Source of the DNA: JAKALX01 sp964508715
GTDB lineage: Bacteria; Chloroflexota; Dehalococcoidia; Tepidiformales; Tepidiformaceae
DNA length: 64,000 nt
Direction: 5' to 3'
NCBI GenBank assembly: GCA_964508715.1
Contig: CAZDUX010000013.1
Span: 1-64,000 of the forward strand
Part shown: positions 25,121 to 32,712 of the stretch, one piece after another
How the letters are laid out: each line of letters begins with the position of its first letter
Numbering within the stretch: position 1 is the first letter of the stretch
The notes under the pieces: model-generated
Database searches by the model: none
What the model saw: the letters and a program-made list of their open reading frames with translations, nothing else
Told to the model about the DNA's origin: nothing
Program-made: the position numbers and the translations under genes

Positions 25121-26245
25121 TCACCGGCGGCGTCGTGAAAGTGCGAGTGCCACACCCGAGGCTGTGAGCAATCCGCCTGCGATCCCCAGCACCGCGAGAC
25201 CGTGCACATCCCCACCTGCCGTTGTCCCACTCCCCGTGGCTGGTGGCAGTGGCGCCGCCGTCTTCGTTGCCGTGGTCGAGGGAACGGCAGTCGCGGTCGG
25301 TGTTGTGGTCGCACTCGGTGTCGCTGTCGGCTGCGGCCTGACCTGGGTAATCGGCGTGTCGGCGCTGTTGCAGTACGTCCGGCCCGCCAGCGCCGGTATG
25401 ACCTGTGCGGTCGCAATCACCGGATCGAACCCCGTGAACGAGCCATCGCCGTTCTGTTGCCCCAGCAGGTACGTCCGTGGTGAAGCCCCCGGCAGGATGT
25501 ATTGTGGGATATCGATCGACTGGCCCGCCGCGAAGAGCGCCTGCACCACGTACGCAGTCGATGACGTGTTCGATTCCGGCGCGAAGCCCCATCCGCCATC
25601 CGGTAGCTGGTTCGTCTTGATCCACGTGATCGCCTTCGTGACCGCCGGATCATCCCTGGCTACGCCGCCTGCAAGCAGTGCCTGCATCGCGATTGCCGTT
25701 GTATCCGGGTCGCTGTTCCCGGCGAAACCCCAGCCACCGTCGCTGAGCTGCGTCCCCTTCAGTGCTGAAAGAGCGGCTGCCGGTACGGTGTTCCCGGTGC
25801 ATGCCAGCCCTAGCATCGCGATCGACTGGCTGAAGTCGTCGCTCGCGTACGTGCCTTTGGCTCCATCATATCCCGCGTTGATGAGGGCGATGAGGTTGGC
25901 GCCGCCGACGTTCTTCGGGTCGAGCCCGAGCGCCCTGGCTGCCAGCGCGGCCTTGCCCGCTGAGGCCGGAGCTGGCTTGTTCTTCGCGTTCGCCTGGAGG
26001 TATTCAGCGGGCGTCTTGCCCCCCGGGGCCTGGTCCCTGGCGGGATCGAATCCGGCCGCCCGCACAGCGAGGATAGCGTCCTCGCTCGTTCCAATGCTGT
26101 CGGCGTACGACCCATCCAATCGCAACTGCCCCCCGAGATAGGTGGCGCCCTTGTTGACCGCCCCTGTTTCGGGAATGGCAGCCGAAGCCGTGAGGACGGA
26201 GATTGCGGCCACGGTGGCCGCCAATGGGAGCATCAGTCGTTTCAT
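25121..26245 (-). CDS. Secreted alpha/alpha-toroid repeat protein (intrinsic-factor alpha-domain-like)
   Basis: A 374-residue exported protein; the ATG at 26245 follows GAGGAACC. After a signal peptide (MKRLMLPLAATVAAISVL, cut after ...ASA) come about 240 residues of helical prenyltransferase/terpene-cyclase-type repeats with QW-like motifs: LSDGGWGFAGNSDPDTTAIA and LPDGGWGFAPESNTSSTAYV, then NGDGSFTGFDP. This fold is also that of the alpha-domain of intrinsic factor/transcobalamin. No catalytic Asp-rich motif of a cyclase is seen. A Thr/Pro-rich linker, LPPATG, a membrane helix and RRRR close the chain, like the DUF4430 partner. First gene behind the cobalamin riboswitch, so a corrinoid-capture role is inferred. 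Confidence 0.85.
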   Translation of the reverse strand: MKRLMLPLAATVAAISVLTASAAIPETGAVNKGATYLGGQLRLDGSYADSIGTSEDAILAVRAAGFDPARDQAPGGKTPAEYLQANAKNKPAPASAGKAALAARALGLDPKNVGGANLIALINAGYDGAKGTYASDDFSQSIAMLGLACTGNTVPAAALSALKGTQLSDGGWGFAGNSDPDTTAIAMQALLAGGVARDDPAVTKAITWIKTNQLPDGGWGFAPESNTSSTAYVVQALFAAGQSIDIPQYILPGASPRTYLLGQQNGDGSFTGFDPVIATAQVIPALAGRTYCNSADTPITQVRPQPTATPSATTTPTATAVPSTTATKTAAPLPPATGSGTTAGGDVHGLAVLGIAGGLLTASGVALALSRRRR

Positions 26246-26308
26246 CGGTTCCTCGAATGATTGGCGGCTGTACCCAGCCGCGGCGGATATCAACACCGGG
26301 GATCGCGG

Positions 26309-26343
26309 GAAAACAAGAAACCCGCCCTCGGTACGGGCGGGTT
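26309..26343 (-). terminator. Intrinsic terminator of the cobalamin riboswitch
   Basis: A perfect 9-bp stem (AACCCGCCC / GGGCGGGTT) with a 7-base loop is followed on the minus strand by TTCTTGTTTT. It stands between the aptamer and the first gene, about 65 bases before its ATG, so it is the likely expression platform: ligand-bound aptamer would favour termination. Confidence 0.85.
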
Positions 26344-26397
26344 AGCTGCTCTGGCGTGCCATGCGACCGACCCCTTTCGCGCGAAGGATTTCGGTGT

Positions 26398-26520
26398 AAC
26401 GGCCCGGGCGAGTGACCTGGCTAGCTCCTCAGAGCATCACAGTTGCGGCACAGCGCCGGATTCTCACCGGCTTCCCCCGTCTTCCGCGCCAACCGGCGCG
26501 GCCCGAGTCGCGACGTATTC
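26398..26520 (-). promoter_or_regulatory. Cobalamin (AdoCbl-type) riboswitch aptamer
   Basis: On the minus strand the conserved core reads GGGGGAAGCCGGTGAGAATC, then CGGCGCTGTGCCGCAACTGTGA, and the 3' B12-box-like part AGCCAGGTCACTCGCC. The order and spacing match cobalamin riboswitches (GGTGARAATCC ... CCGCAACTGTGA ... AGCCAGG-AC-TGCC). The peripheral part is compact. It lies about 150-275 bases before the toroid-protein gene and should shut down the whole ECF operon when cobalamin is abundant. Edges are approximate. Confidence 0.93.
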
Positions 26521-26584
26521 AGTTGTCTCTAGCACTCTCCACGTACACGCCTCAATCGTCAAGAGAGGCCGCGCATACCCCGGC

Positions 26585-26617
26585 GTGTGGCCTGGTGCAG
26601 GGACTTGCAGGCCACAC
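26585..26617 (-). terminator. Stem-loop after the TlpA gene
   Basis: A perfect 10-bp stem (GTGTGGCCTG / CAGGCCACAC) with a 13-base loop, 8 bases past the TlpA stop and upstream of the riboswitch. There is no T-run, so it is either a weak terminator or an RNA-stabilising hairpin that separates the two units. Confidence 0.5.
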
Positions 26618-26624
26618 CCCACAA

Positions 26625-27278
26625 TCACGGGGCCTTGTACGTCAGCCCCACCGCGGCCAGGTTCTCCTCGAGCTTCTCCTTCGTCACGCGCCCCGTCACC
26701 TGTCCTCGCAAGATCCCGTCCTTGTCCACGAAGAACGTCGTCGGTAAGCCGCCACCCCCCTGGCCAACCCGGTAGTGGTCCGCTACTTTCCCCGCATCGT
26801 CCAGTACCGCCGGGTAGGTCGCGTTGAACTGGTTGAGGATTCCCGTCGCCGCATCAGGCGACTCCTGGTAGTTCACGCCGAGGAAAACGACCTGGCCACC
26901 CAGGGTATCCTGCGCTTGCTGGAACTCCGGGATCTCCTCCTTGCATGGCCCGCACCAGCTCGCAAACCAGTTGACCACGACGGCCTTCCCCCGGAAGTCC
27001 GAGAGTTTCACCACCTTCGTCGTGTCGCGGGCATCTGCGAGTGCGAAGTCCGGCGCTTTCTCGCCAACCTTTGGCCGTGCTGGCCCAAGCGGGCCTGTGT
27101 TCGGGTAGAGGCTCTCTCCGCCCCCCGAATCGTCGCCCGGGCTCACCGTCTTCGAATCACCGCCCGACGTAACCACGTAAACACCGACGGCAAGCGCGAC
27201 AATCACCGCCACCCCGAGCACGCCATATGTCGCCAGTTTCGATCTGGGCTTCGCTGCCGCCTCTGGTTGCTCACTCAT
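26625..27278 (-). CDS. TlpA/ResA-family membrane-anchored thioredoxin
   Basis: A 217-residue protein with one N-terminal membrane anchor (about 16-36) and an extracytoplasmic thioredoxin domain with WCGPC (Cys109, Cys112). The LPTTFFVDKDG block carries the cis-proline loop. ResA/TlpA proteins keep periplasmic cysteines reduced, often for cytochrome c assembly. It is monocistronic and divergent from the two-component pair. Cytochrome-type genes at the right end of the window are far away, so any link is only functional inference. Confidence 0.92.
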   Translation of the reverse strand: MSEQPEAAAKPRSKLATYGVLGVAVIVALAVGVYVVTSGGDSKTVSPGDDSGGGESLYPNTGPLGPARPKVGEKAPDFALADARDTTKVVKLSDFRGKAVVVNWFASWCGPCKEEIPEFQQAQDTLGGQVVFLGVNYQESPDAATGILNQFNATYPAVLDDAGKVADHYRVGQGGGGLPTTFFVDKDGILRGQVTGRVTKEKLEENLAAVGLTYKAP

Positions 27279-27382
27279 GCTATCTCTGTCCCCGGGGCTT
27301 TACGTGCTGGTCTCTGCCCCCCATCGTACCAATCAGCGTGTTCACGCGCCGTCAACCGGTGCCCGCTTCAATGGAGGGACAG

Positions 27383-28087
27383 ATGCCTGCCGCCACGGCC
27401 ACGGCCCGCATCCTCGTCGTCGAGGACGATGAGACCCTCCGCTTCGCCCTCGTTCACAACCTCGAGCGCGAAGGGTACACCGTTGTCGAGGCCGCTCGAG
27501 GTGACGACGCCCTCAGGCTTGCGCGCGAAGACCCGCCAGACCTCATCGTCCTCGATGTCATGCTCCCCGGGATCGATGGAATCCAGGTCTGCCGCCTTCT
27601 CCGCCGCGATACAGCCATCCCCATCATCATGCTCACCGCCCTCGGCGGCGAAAGTGACCGCGTCGCTGGCCTCGATATCGGCGCCGACGATTACGTGGCG
27701 AAACCCTTTGGCGTCCGCGAGCTCATGGCCCGCATACGCGCACTCCTTCGGCGCAGCTCCCCTCGCGACCATGCTCCAGGCACACCCTCACTCATCACCT
27801 CTGGCGACCTTGCGCTCGATTGCGACCGCCGCGAAGGCAAACGCAACGGCCGCGTCCTCGCCCTCAAGCCGAAAGAGTTCGACCTCCTGCTATTCTTCCT
27901 CCAACACCCGGGCCGCCTCTTTTCCCGAGAGCAGATCCTGGACGAGGTTTGGGGCTACGACTTTGATGGCGGTCCTCGCACAGTTGATGTTCATATTCGC
28001 TGGCTCCGCCAGAAAATCGAAGACGACCCTGCCCGGCCGAAACGCCTGCGGACTGTCCGCGGTAGCGGCTACCTGTTCGAGGGCTGA
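27383..28087 (+). CDS. Response regulator, OmpR/PhoB family
   Basis: A 234-residue regulator. The chosen ATG at 27383 has GGAGGG in front; an ATG at 27371 would add four residues. The receiver domain has the acidic pair VVEDDE (15-17), phospho-acceptor Asp58 in LIVLDVMLPG, and Lys in YVAKPFG. The winged-helix DNA-binding domain has KPKEFDLLLFFLQHPGRLFSREQILDEVWG (short piece LKPKEFDLLLF) and RTVDVHIRWLRQKIE, ending at GSGYLF. It precedes its kinase by 3 bases. The closest functional group is PhoB-like, but targets are not visible. Confidence 0.95.
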   Translation: MPAATATARILVVEDDETLRFALVHNLEREGYTVVEAARGDDALRLAREDPPDLIVLDVMLPGIDGIQVCRLLRRDTAIPIIMLTALGGESDRVAGLDIGADDYVAKPFGVRELMARIRALLRRSSPRDHAPGTPSLITSGDLALDCDRREGKRNGRVLALKPKEFDLLLFFLQHPGRLFSREQILDEVWGYDFDGGPRTVDVHIRWLRQKIEDDPARPKRLRTVRGSGYLFEG

Positions 28088-28090
28088 GCC

Positions 28091-29455
28091 ATGATCCATC
28101 GCGACGTCGCCCTTCGCGGGTCCGGGATCGGGCTCGCTTCTGCGCTTGCGGGCCTCATCTGCGAAGGTGTCGCCGCCGGTGCTGGCGGCTGGTCGTGGGT
28201 CCTTGCCGCCCTCGTCGCACTCGCCGTCGGCGCCACGGGGGGCTATCTCGCTCTCTACCGTTCGGCCCGTGCAGTCCACGACGTCAGCGTCGCTGCCGAA
28301 CTCGTCGCCGAGGGTGACCTCGAGCAGCGCGTTCACGATGCCCCTGGCCCCGTCGGCGAACTGACCCATGCCTTCAACGCAATGGCCGGCCGCATCCAGC
28401 AACTCTTCGATAGCATCGCTGCCGAGCAGGCGCGCCTCGAGGCAGTCTTCGATGCCTCAACCGACGCCATGGTCGCCCTCGCCCGCGATACGACCGTTCG
28501 TTTCCTCAATCCCGCCGCTGTCCAGGTCCTTGGGGGCAGTATGAGCAGCGCCATCGGCCGCCCTTTCATCGAAACGGCGCGCGATTACGAACTCGACGCC
28601 CTCGTCCGCCAGGCTATCGCTGCCCCCGGCGAGCCGCACACCTCGGTCATTACCTTTGGCCCCGGCCGGATCCCGCTTCACGCCTCGGCCGTCCCCATCG
28701 CAAATGGCGGCGACTGGGCAGCCCTCCTCCTTCTCACCGACCTCACCGAGGTCCAGCGAGTCGACCAGGTTCGGCGTGACTTCGTGAGCAACGTCTCTCA
28801 CGAGTTGCGTACCCCCCTTGCCTCCATTCGTGCACTCATCGAGACCATCGAGGTGGGTGGAGTGGACCCTGGCGATCAGGCCGGGTTCCTTGCCCGGATC
28901 CGCCAGCAGGTCGACCGCCTCACCGCCCTCGTCAACGAACTCCTCGATCTCTCCCGTATCGAATCGGGCGCCATCGACCTTCGGCCCGAGGATGTTGCAC
29001 TCGGTGAGGTGATTGCCGAGGCCGCCTCCCTTCTTCGCACCGAGACCGATGCCCGGGGCATAACCATCGGCTGCCCGGCTCGCGGCGAGGGCGTCGTTGA
29101 AGCAGACCGCGCGTCCCTCCTCCGCATGGTGAGCAACCTTCTCGACAACGCCATCAAGTACAGTCCGCCCGGCGGTGTCATCCACGTTACCGTCACCGAT
29201 GAAGGGGCCCTCGTCGCCCTTCATGTCCGCGATGAGGGCCCCGGTATCCCTGAGCCAGAGGTACCGCGCGTCTTCGAGCGATTCTACAAAGGTGAGCAAT
29301 CGCGCGCCGATTCCGGTACCGGCCTCGGCCTCGCTATCGTGAAGCACCTCGTCCGTGCACATGGCGGTACGGCCGCAGTTACCAGCCGCGAAGGCCAGGG
29401 GGCCGAGTTCACGGTCCGCCTGCCCAAACGCTACGTCGGCCGGACGAGATTCTGA
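28091..29455 (+). CDS. Sensor histidine kinase, PhoR-like
   Basis: A 454-residue kinase. Two N-terminal membrane helices (about 10-54) are joined by a very short outer loop, so no extracellular sensor domain is present. A HAMP linker (60-110), a PAS domain (about 115-220, VFDASTDAMVALARD) and the catalytic core follow. The phospho-acceptor is His237 in SNVSHELRTPLAS, the N box is NLLDNAIKYS, G1 is VRDEGPGIPE and G2 is GTGLGLAIVKHLV. Paired with the response regulator immediately upstream. A phosphate role is possible, but pst/pho genes are not in the window. Confidence 0.95.
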   Translation: MIHRDVALRGSGIGLASALAGLICEGVAAGAGGWSWVLAALVALAVGATGGYLALYRSARAVHDVSVAAELVAEGDLEQRVHDAPGPVGELTHAFNAMAGRIQQLFDSIAAEQARLEAVFDASTDAMVALARDTTVRFLNPAAVQVLGGSMSSAIGRPFIETARDYELDALVRQAIAAPGEPHTSVITFGPGRIPLHASAVPIANGGDWAALLLLTDLTEVQRVDQVRRDFVSNVSHELRTPLASIRALIETIEVGGVDPGDQAGFLARIRQQVDRLTALVNELLDLSRIESGAIDLRPEDVALGEVIAEAASLLRTETDARGITIGCPARGEGVVEADRASLLRMVSNLLDNAIKYSPPGGVIHVTVTDEGALVALHVRDEGPGIPEPEVPRVFERFYKGEQSRADSGTGLGLAIVKHLVRAHGGTAAVTSREGQGAEFTVRLPKRYVGRTRF

Positions 29456-29485
29456 AGCAGCGGCGTCTCAGCTCACTCTGCCAGT

Positions 29486-29791
29486 CTAACCCGCCGAAAC
29501 GACACGCAGCCGCCCGCCGGGTCGCACCGGGGTTTCAGTCGTCCGCTCCACCACGAAGCGTCGCATTGCGCGCTGCATCTCAGCAGGGTGGGAGAGATCG
29601 AACGACGGAGCTGTGAACCCAATCACTCCAGCCTCCAGCATCGCCGCCGCGACCGCTTCCGTGCCGGGCCGGTAACGCCCACTCGCGACCTGAGCCTTGA
29701 GCGCCGCAACCTTCGCCGCACGCGATTCCTCGTTGAATCGCTTCGCCAGGGGCATCGCCTGCATCGTCATCTCGTTCTCAGTCCGGCTCAT
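29486..29791 (-). CDS. FlgM-like small protein (anti-sigma-28 type)
   Basis: A 101-residue protein whose centre KVAALKAQVASGRYRPGTEAVAAAML matches the FlgM pattern (K-V-x-x-L-K-x-x-I-x-x-G-x-Y-x-x-x-x-x-x-V-A-x-x-M/L). FlgM binds and inhibits the flagellar sigma factor FliA until the hook is complete. The ATG has GAGGTGACGAG upstream. The ~30 residues after the motif are not typical. No flagellar genes are in the window, so it is either a distant part of a flagellar regulon or a different anti-sigma-like protein. Confidence 0.6.
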   Translation of the reverse strand: MSRTENEMTMQAMPLAKRFNEESRAAKVAALKAQVASGRYRPGTEAVAAAMLEAGVIGFTAPSFDLSHPAEMQRAMRRFVVERTTETPVRPGGRLRVVSAG

Positions 29792-30023
29792 CTCGTCACC
29801 TCGCGTCGTTCTACCATGGTTTACGGACGGTGACTGGCGCGTCTAAAGGGGGTGAACGCGAAAAATAGGGTGTTTTTCGTTAAGAAACGGCCGATAGGAG
29901 AACCCGTGATGGCCCGGTTAGCCCCTACGGGTGTCCGGCAACCATCATCTTGATTCCTCAGAACGCAGTCCCCGTCACGAACTTCGTCCGCGACTTGCTC
30001 CTGCCCTCGGTGCCCCTGCCCGC
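29792..30023. other. 232-base intergenic region with inverted repeats
   Basis: It separates the FlgM-like gene from the sulfurtransferase on the same strand. It contains a GATGG ... CCATC and CCCGT ... ACGGG pairing set around 29905-29950 and an AT-richer stretch near 29855-29890. I checked it against c-di-GMP and SAM riboswitch cores and could not fit either. Confidence 0.35.
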
Positions 30024-30911
30024 CTACTTCGAATCACCCGTTTCCATCGGGAGCTGCGGGTCAGCCGCCCACTCCGAGAGTGACGCGTCATAGATCGCCA
30101 CATCCGAGTAACCCGCCATCACTGCCGCAAACGCCGTGCTGCTCGCCGCGATTCCGCCGCCGCAGTACGTGATCAGCCGTTCAGAAGGCCCCACTCCTGC
30201 GGCTGCGAACTGCTGCTTCAACTCGTCGATGCTTCGATACTTCTGCGTCAGCGGATCAACCACACCGTGACTGCCAAACGCCGGTACATTCACACTCCCG
30301 GTGATGTGCCCGGCCCGCCCATACGGTGCCACCTCTCCCCGGTGCTGTTGCCTGTCCAGGGCATTGATGATGCACGTCGTGTCCGTCCCGATTGCGTCGA
30401 GGACGGCCTCCTTCGCTACGACGAGGCCGGGTCGCGGTCTTGCTGTGAATGTTGCCATTACGGGCGAAGCGGGCTCGGCAGAGACCGGCCGCTGCTCGGC
30501 CGTCCATGCCGCCCACCCGCCATCGAGAATCCGGGCATTGTCGAACCCGAATGCCCGCAGCATCCACCAGACCCTTGCGGCCCACATGCTCCCGGCCCGG
30601 TCGTAGAGCACCACCTGCGTGTCGTCCCCAACACCATACTTCCCCATCGCCTCGGCGAACTGCCCCGCCGGAGGCAGCATGAACCGGAGCGGGTGTGCCC
30701 GTTCACTCAGATCGCCGGGAATGTCCGCGAAGACCGACCCCGGGATATGCCCCGCCGCCCACTCATCGCGGCCGGGCACGACTCGATAGCCCGAACGTCC
30801 ATCTTCCGGCGGCAGGAGAAACACCGTGCACTCGAGAATGCGAAGCCCGGCACGCCCCAGGTTCTCGTTCAGCCACTCGGTGCTCACGAGGAACTGTTCT
30901 CTCTCTGCCAT
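30024..30911 (-). CDS. Sulfurtransferase with two rhodanese domains (SseA/TST family)
   Basis: A 295-residue protein of tandem rhodanese domains. The N-terminal domain has WAAGHIPGSVFADIPGDLSE and lacks the active Cys. The C-terminal domain carries the active Cys in LITYCGGGIAAS, close to the CGSGVTA form of mercaptopyruvate/thiosulfate sulfurtransferases, and has a typical GHITGSVNVP. It moves sulfane sulfur from thiosulfate or mercaptopyruvate to acceptors in the cytoplasm. The start at 30911 matches the family N-terminus. Divergent from the thioesterase gene. Confidence 0.92.
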   Translation of the reverse strand: MAEREQFLVSTEWLNENLGRAGLRILECTVFLLPPEDGRSGYRVVPGRDEWAAGHIPGSVFADIPGDLSERAHPLRFMLPPAGQFAEAMGKYGVGDDTQVVLYDRAGSMWAARVWWMLRAFGFDNARILDGGWAAWTAEQRPVSAEPASPVMATFTARPRPGLVVAKEAVLDAIGTDTTCIINALDRQQHRGEVAPYGRAGHITGSVNVPAFGSHGVVDPLTQKYRSIDELKQQFAAAGVGPSERLITYCGGGIAASSTAFAAVMAGYSDVAIYDASLSEWAADPQLPMETGDSK

Positions 30912-31101
30912 ATCCGGAAACCCCCATCCATACGTGGCGCCGGCCTTGCGCCGTCCACCATTTCCCGCAAGTGTATCCATCCACCCGTCCATTCGTCCCC
31001 TCGCCCTCCGTCGCTTTCTGGTTATCCTGTTTCCACGTATTCCCGGCAGGACCGAAAGGAGAGAGAGGCCGGCAGCCAGTGCGCCGAACCTCGAACACAC
31101 C

Positions 31102-31968
31102 ATGCCCGAAACCCCCCAGGAGGCCCTTCAGCGCCTCCTCCGTATCCTCCATCTCACGCGGCTCAGCGATGACTCCTTCCGGGGCGAGGTCGATCAGCAG
31201 GAAGGGCGCCTTTTTGGTGGTCTCATCCTGAGCCAGGCCGTCATCGCCGCCGGCCGCACCGTCAACCAGGGCGTCATTCACTCCCTGCACGCGTACTTCC
31301 TTCGCGCCGGCAAGCCAATTGAGCCCGTAACCTACAATGTCGAACGCCTGCGCGACGGCCGTACCTTCACCACCCATCGCGTCACCGCCATCCAGGCCGG
31401 TGATGCCATCTTCGAGGCGTCCGTCAGCTTCACCATTCCCGAAACTGGTATCTCGCACCAGAAATCGATGCCCGATGCCCCCGCTCCCGAGAGTCAACCG
31501 AGTTGGTGGGAGTCCATCCGTGACACCCTCCCGCCCGCTGCCCGCGAGATGATGACCCGCCGCGGGCCGATGCGCGGCTTCCATCCCCTCGATATGCGGT
31601 CTGTCCGGGCTGGCATGATCGGCGAAGACAACCTCCCCCACCGCACTGTCTGGGGTAAGCCAACCAGCGACCTCCCCGAAGACCCGCTCATCCATGCCGC
31701 CGCCATGGCCTACTTCAGCGATAGCGGCCTCGTTGCCACGGTCGGTACCGCCTACGGGATGTGGGGGCCCGGCGGCTCAACTGCAAGCCTCGACCATGCC
31801 ATGTGGTGGCACCATCCCCCGCGCTTCAACGACTGGCTTCTCTATGTCTCCGATAGCCCGGCCGCACATGCCGCGCGTGGCCTCATCTTCGCCCATATGT
31901 ATAGCCGCGAGGGCGCCCTCGTCGCCAGCGTCGCCCAGGAGGGCCTCTTCCGCCCCCAGAAGACATGA
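31102..31968 (+). CDS. tesB: Acyl-CoA thioesterase II (TesB family)
   Basis: A 288-residue double hot-dog thioesterase. Early residues GRLFGGLILSQAVIAAG and SLHAYFLRAGKP are family hallmarks. The catalytic Asp/Ser(Thr)/Gln triad of TesB is represented by Asp in STASLDHAMWWH, Ser/Tyr in SREGALVASVAQEG and the Gln in VAQEG. It hydrolyses medium- and long-chain acyl-CoA. The ATG at 31102 aligns with TesB N-termini although no clear ribosome binding site precedes it. Fits with other CoA-ester genes in the window. Confidence 0.93.
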   Translation: MPETPQEALQRLLRILHLTRLSDDSFRGEVDQQEGRLFGGLILSQAVIAAGRTVNQGVIHSLHAYFLRAGKPIEPVTYNVERLRDGRTFTTHRVTAIQAGDAIFEASVSFTIPETGISHQKSMPDAPAPESQPSWWESIRDTLPPAAREMMTRRGPMRGFHPLDMRSVRAGMIGEDNLPHRTVWGKPTSDLPEDPLIHAAAMAYFSDSGLVATVGTAYGMWGPGGSTASLDHAMWWHHPPRFNDWLLYVSDSPAAHAARGLIFAHMYSREGALVASVAQEGLFRPQKT

Positions 31969-32112
31969 CCAGGGTGCGGCATCTGCGTCGATCGCCGCGG
32001 TCGCGCAGCATTGGGCCCGGTAACCATGATGCCAGTGCTGTCCGGGCGGCCCCGCAGGCAGCCGTCCCGATACCGGCCACCGATATCGACACACCAGGGT
32101 CGGAGGAAGGCA

Positions 32113-32670
32113 ATGGCGAAGAACACATGGGAAGGTGAGCGGGTGCGCCTGCGTGCTGTCGAACCGGGTGATTGGCAGCACTTCATGGAGTGGGCTCGCG
32201 ACGAAGAAGCGAGCCGCCTCGGCTGGCAGGTGAACCTCCCCCAGGGCTCCGAGGCCGTCAAGAAGGCAGCCGAGGAACAATCAGCCAGGCAGGATCGCAA
32301 TGACGACAATATGAGGTTCGTGATCACCACCCTGCGAGGTGTGGCCGTTGGCAGCATCGATACCCACCATGCCGACCGCCTCAATCGCCGCTTCGAATAC
32401 GGTATCAGCCTGGCGCGTGAGCACTGGGGCCAGGGCTTCGCAACCGATGCCCTCGAGATCCTCTTCCGTCACTACTTCGGCGAGCTCGGGTACCACAAGG
32501 TCAACGCCTGGGTGTACGCCTTCAACGACCGCTCCATCGCCTTCCACGAACGCCTCGGGATGATCCGTGAAGGCACAGCCCGCCAGACGCACTTCACGCG
32601 TGGCGAGTTCCACGATGAACATCTCTATGGCATGACGGCCGGCGAGTTCTGGGACCGGTATGGCAGGTAG
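32113..32670 (+). CDS. RimJ/RimL-type GNAT acetyltransferase
   Basis: A 185-residue GNAT with GGAGGAAGG just ahead of its ATG. The CoA-binding part is EHWGQGFATDALEILFRHYFGELG, with YAFNDRSIAFHERLGM as the C-terminal motif of the RimJ/RimL group (pieces NDRSIAFHERLG). Members acetylate N-termini of ribosomal proteins or other amines. Substrate here is unknown. Stands alone between the thioesterase and a large membrane protein gene on the opposite strand. Confidence 0.88.
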   Translation: MAKNTWEGERVRLRAVEPGDWQHFMEWARDEEASRLGWQVNLPQGSEAVKKAAEEQSARQDRNDDNMRFVITTLRGVAVGSIDTHHADRLNRRFEYGISLAREHWGQGFATDALEILFRHYFGELGYHKVNAWVYAFNDRSIAFHERLGMIREGTARQTHFTRGEFHDEHLYGMTAGEFWDRYGR

Positions 32671-32712
32671 GCCGGTAATAGCCTTCCTCCGCCCCTCGCG
32701 ATCGCCCCGTCT

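Noticed and set aside
29870..29960. c-di-GMP or SAM riboswitch upstream of the FlgM-like gene
   Set aside because: Isolated motifs (CCGGCAACC-like and AGCCC) are not in the order or on the strand the riboswitches need.
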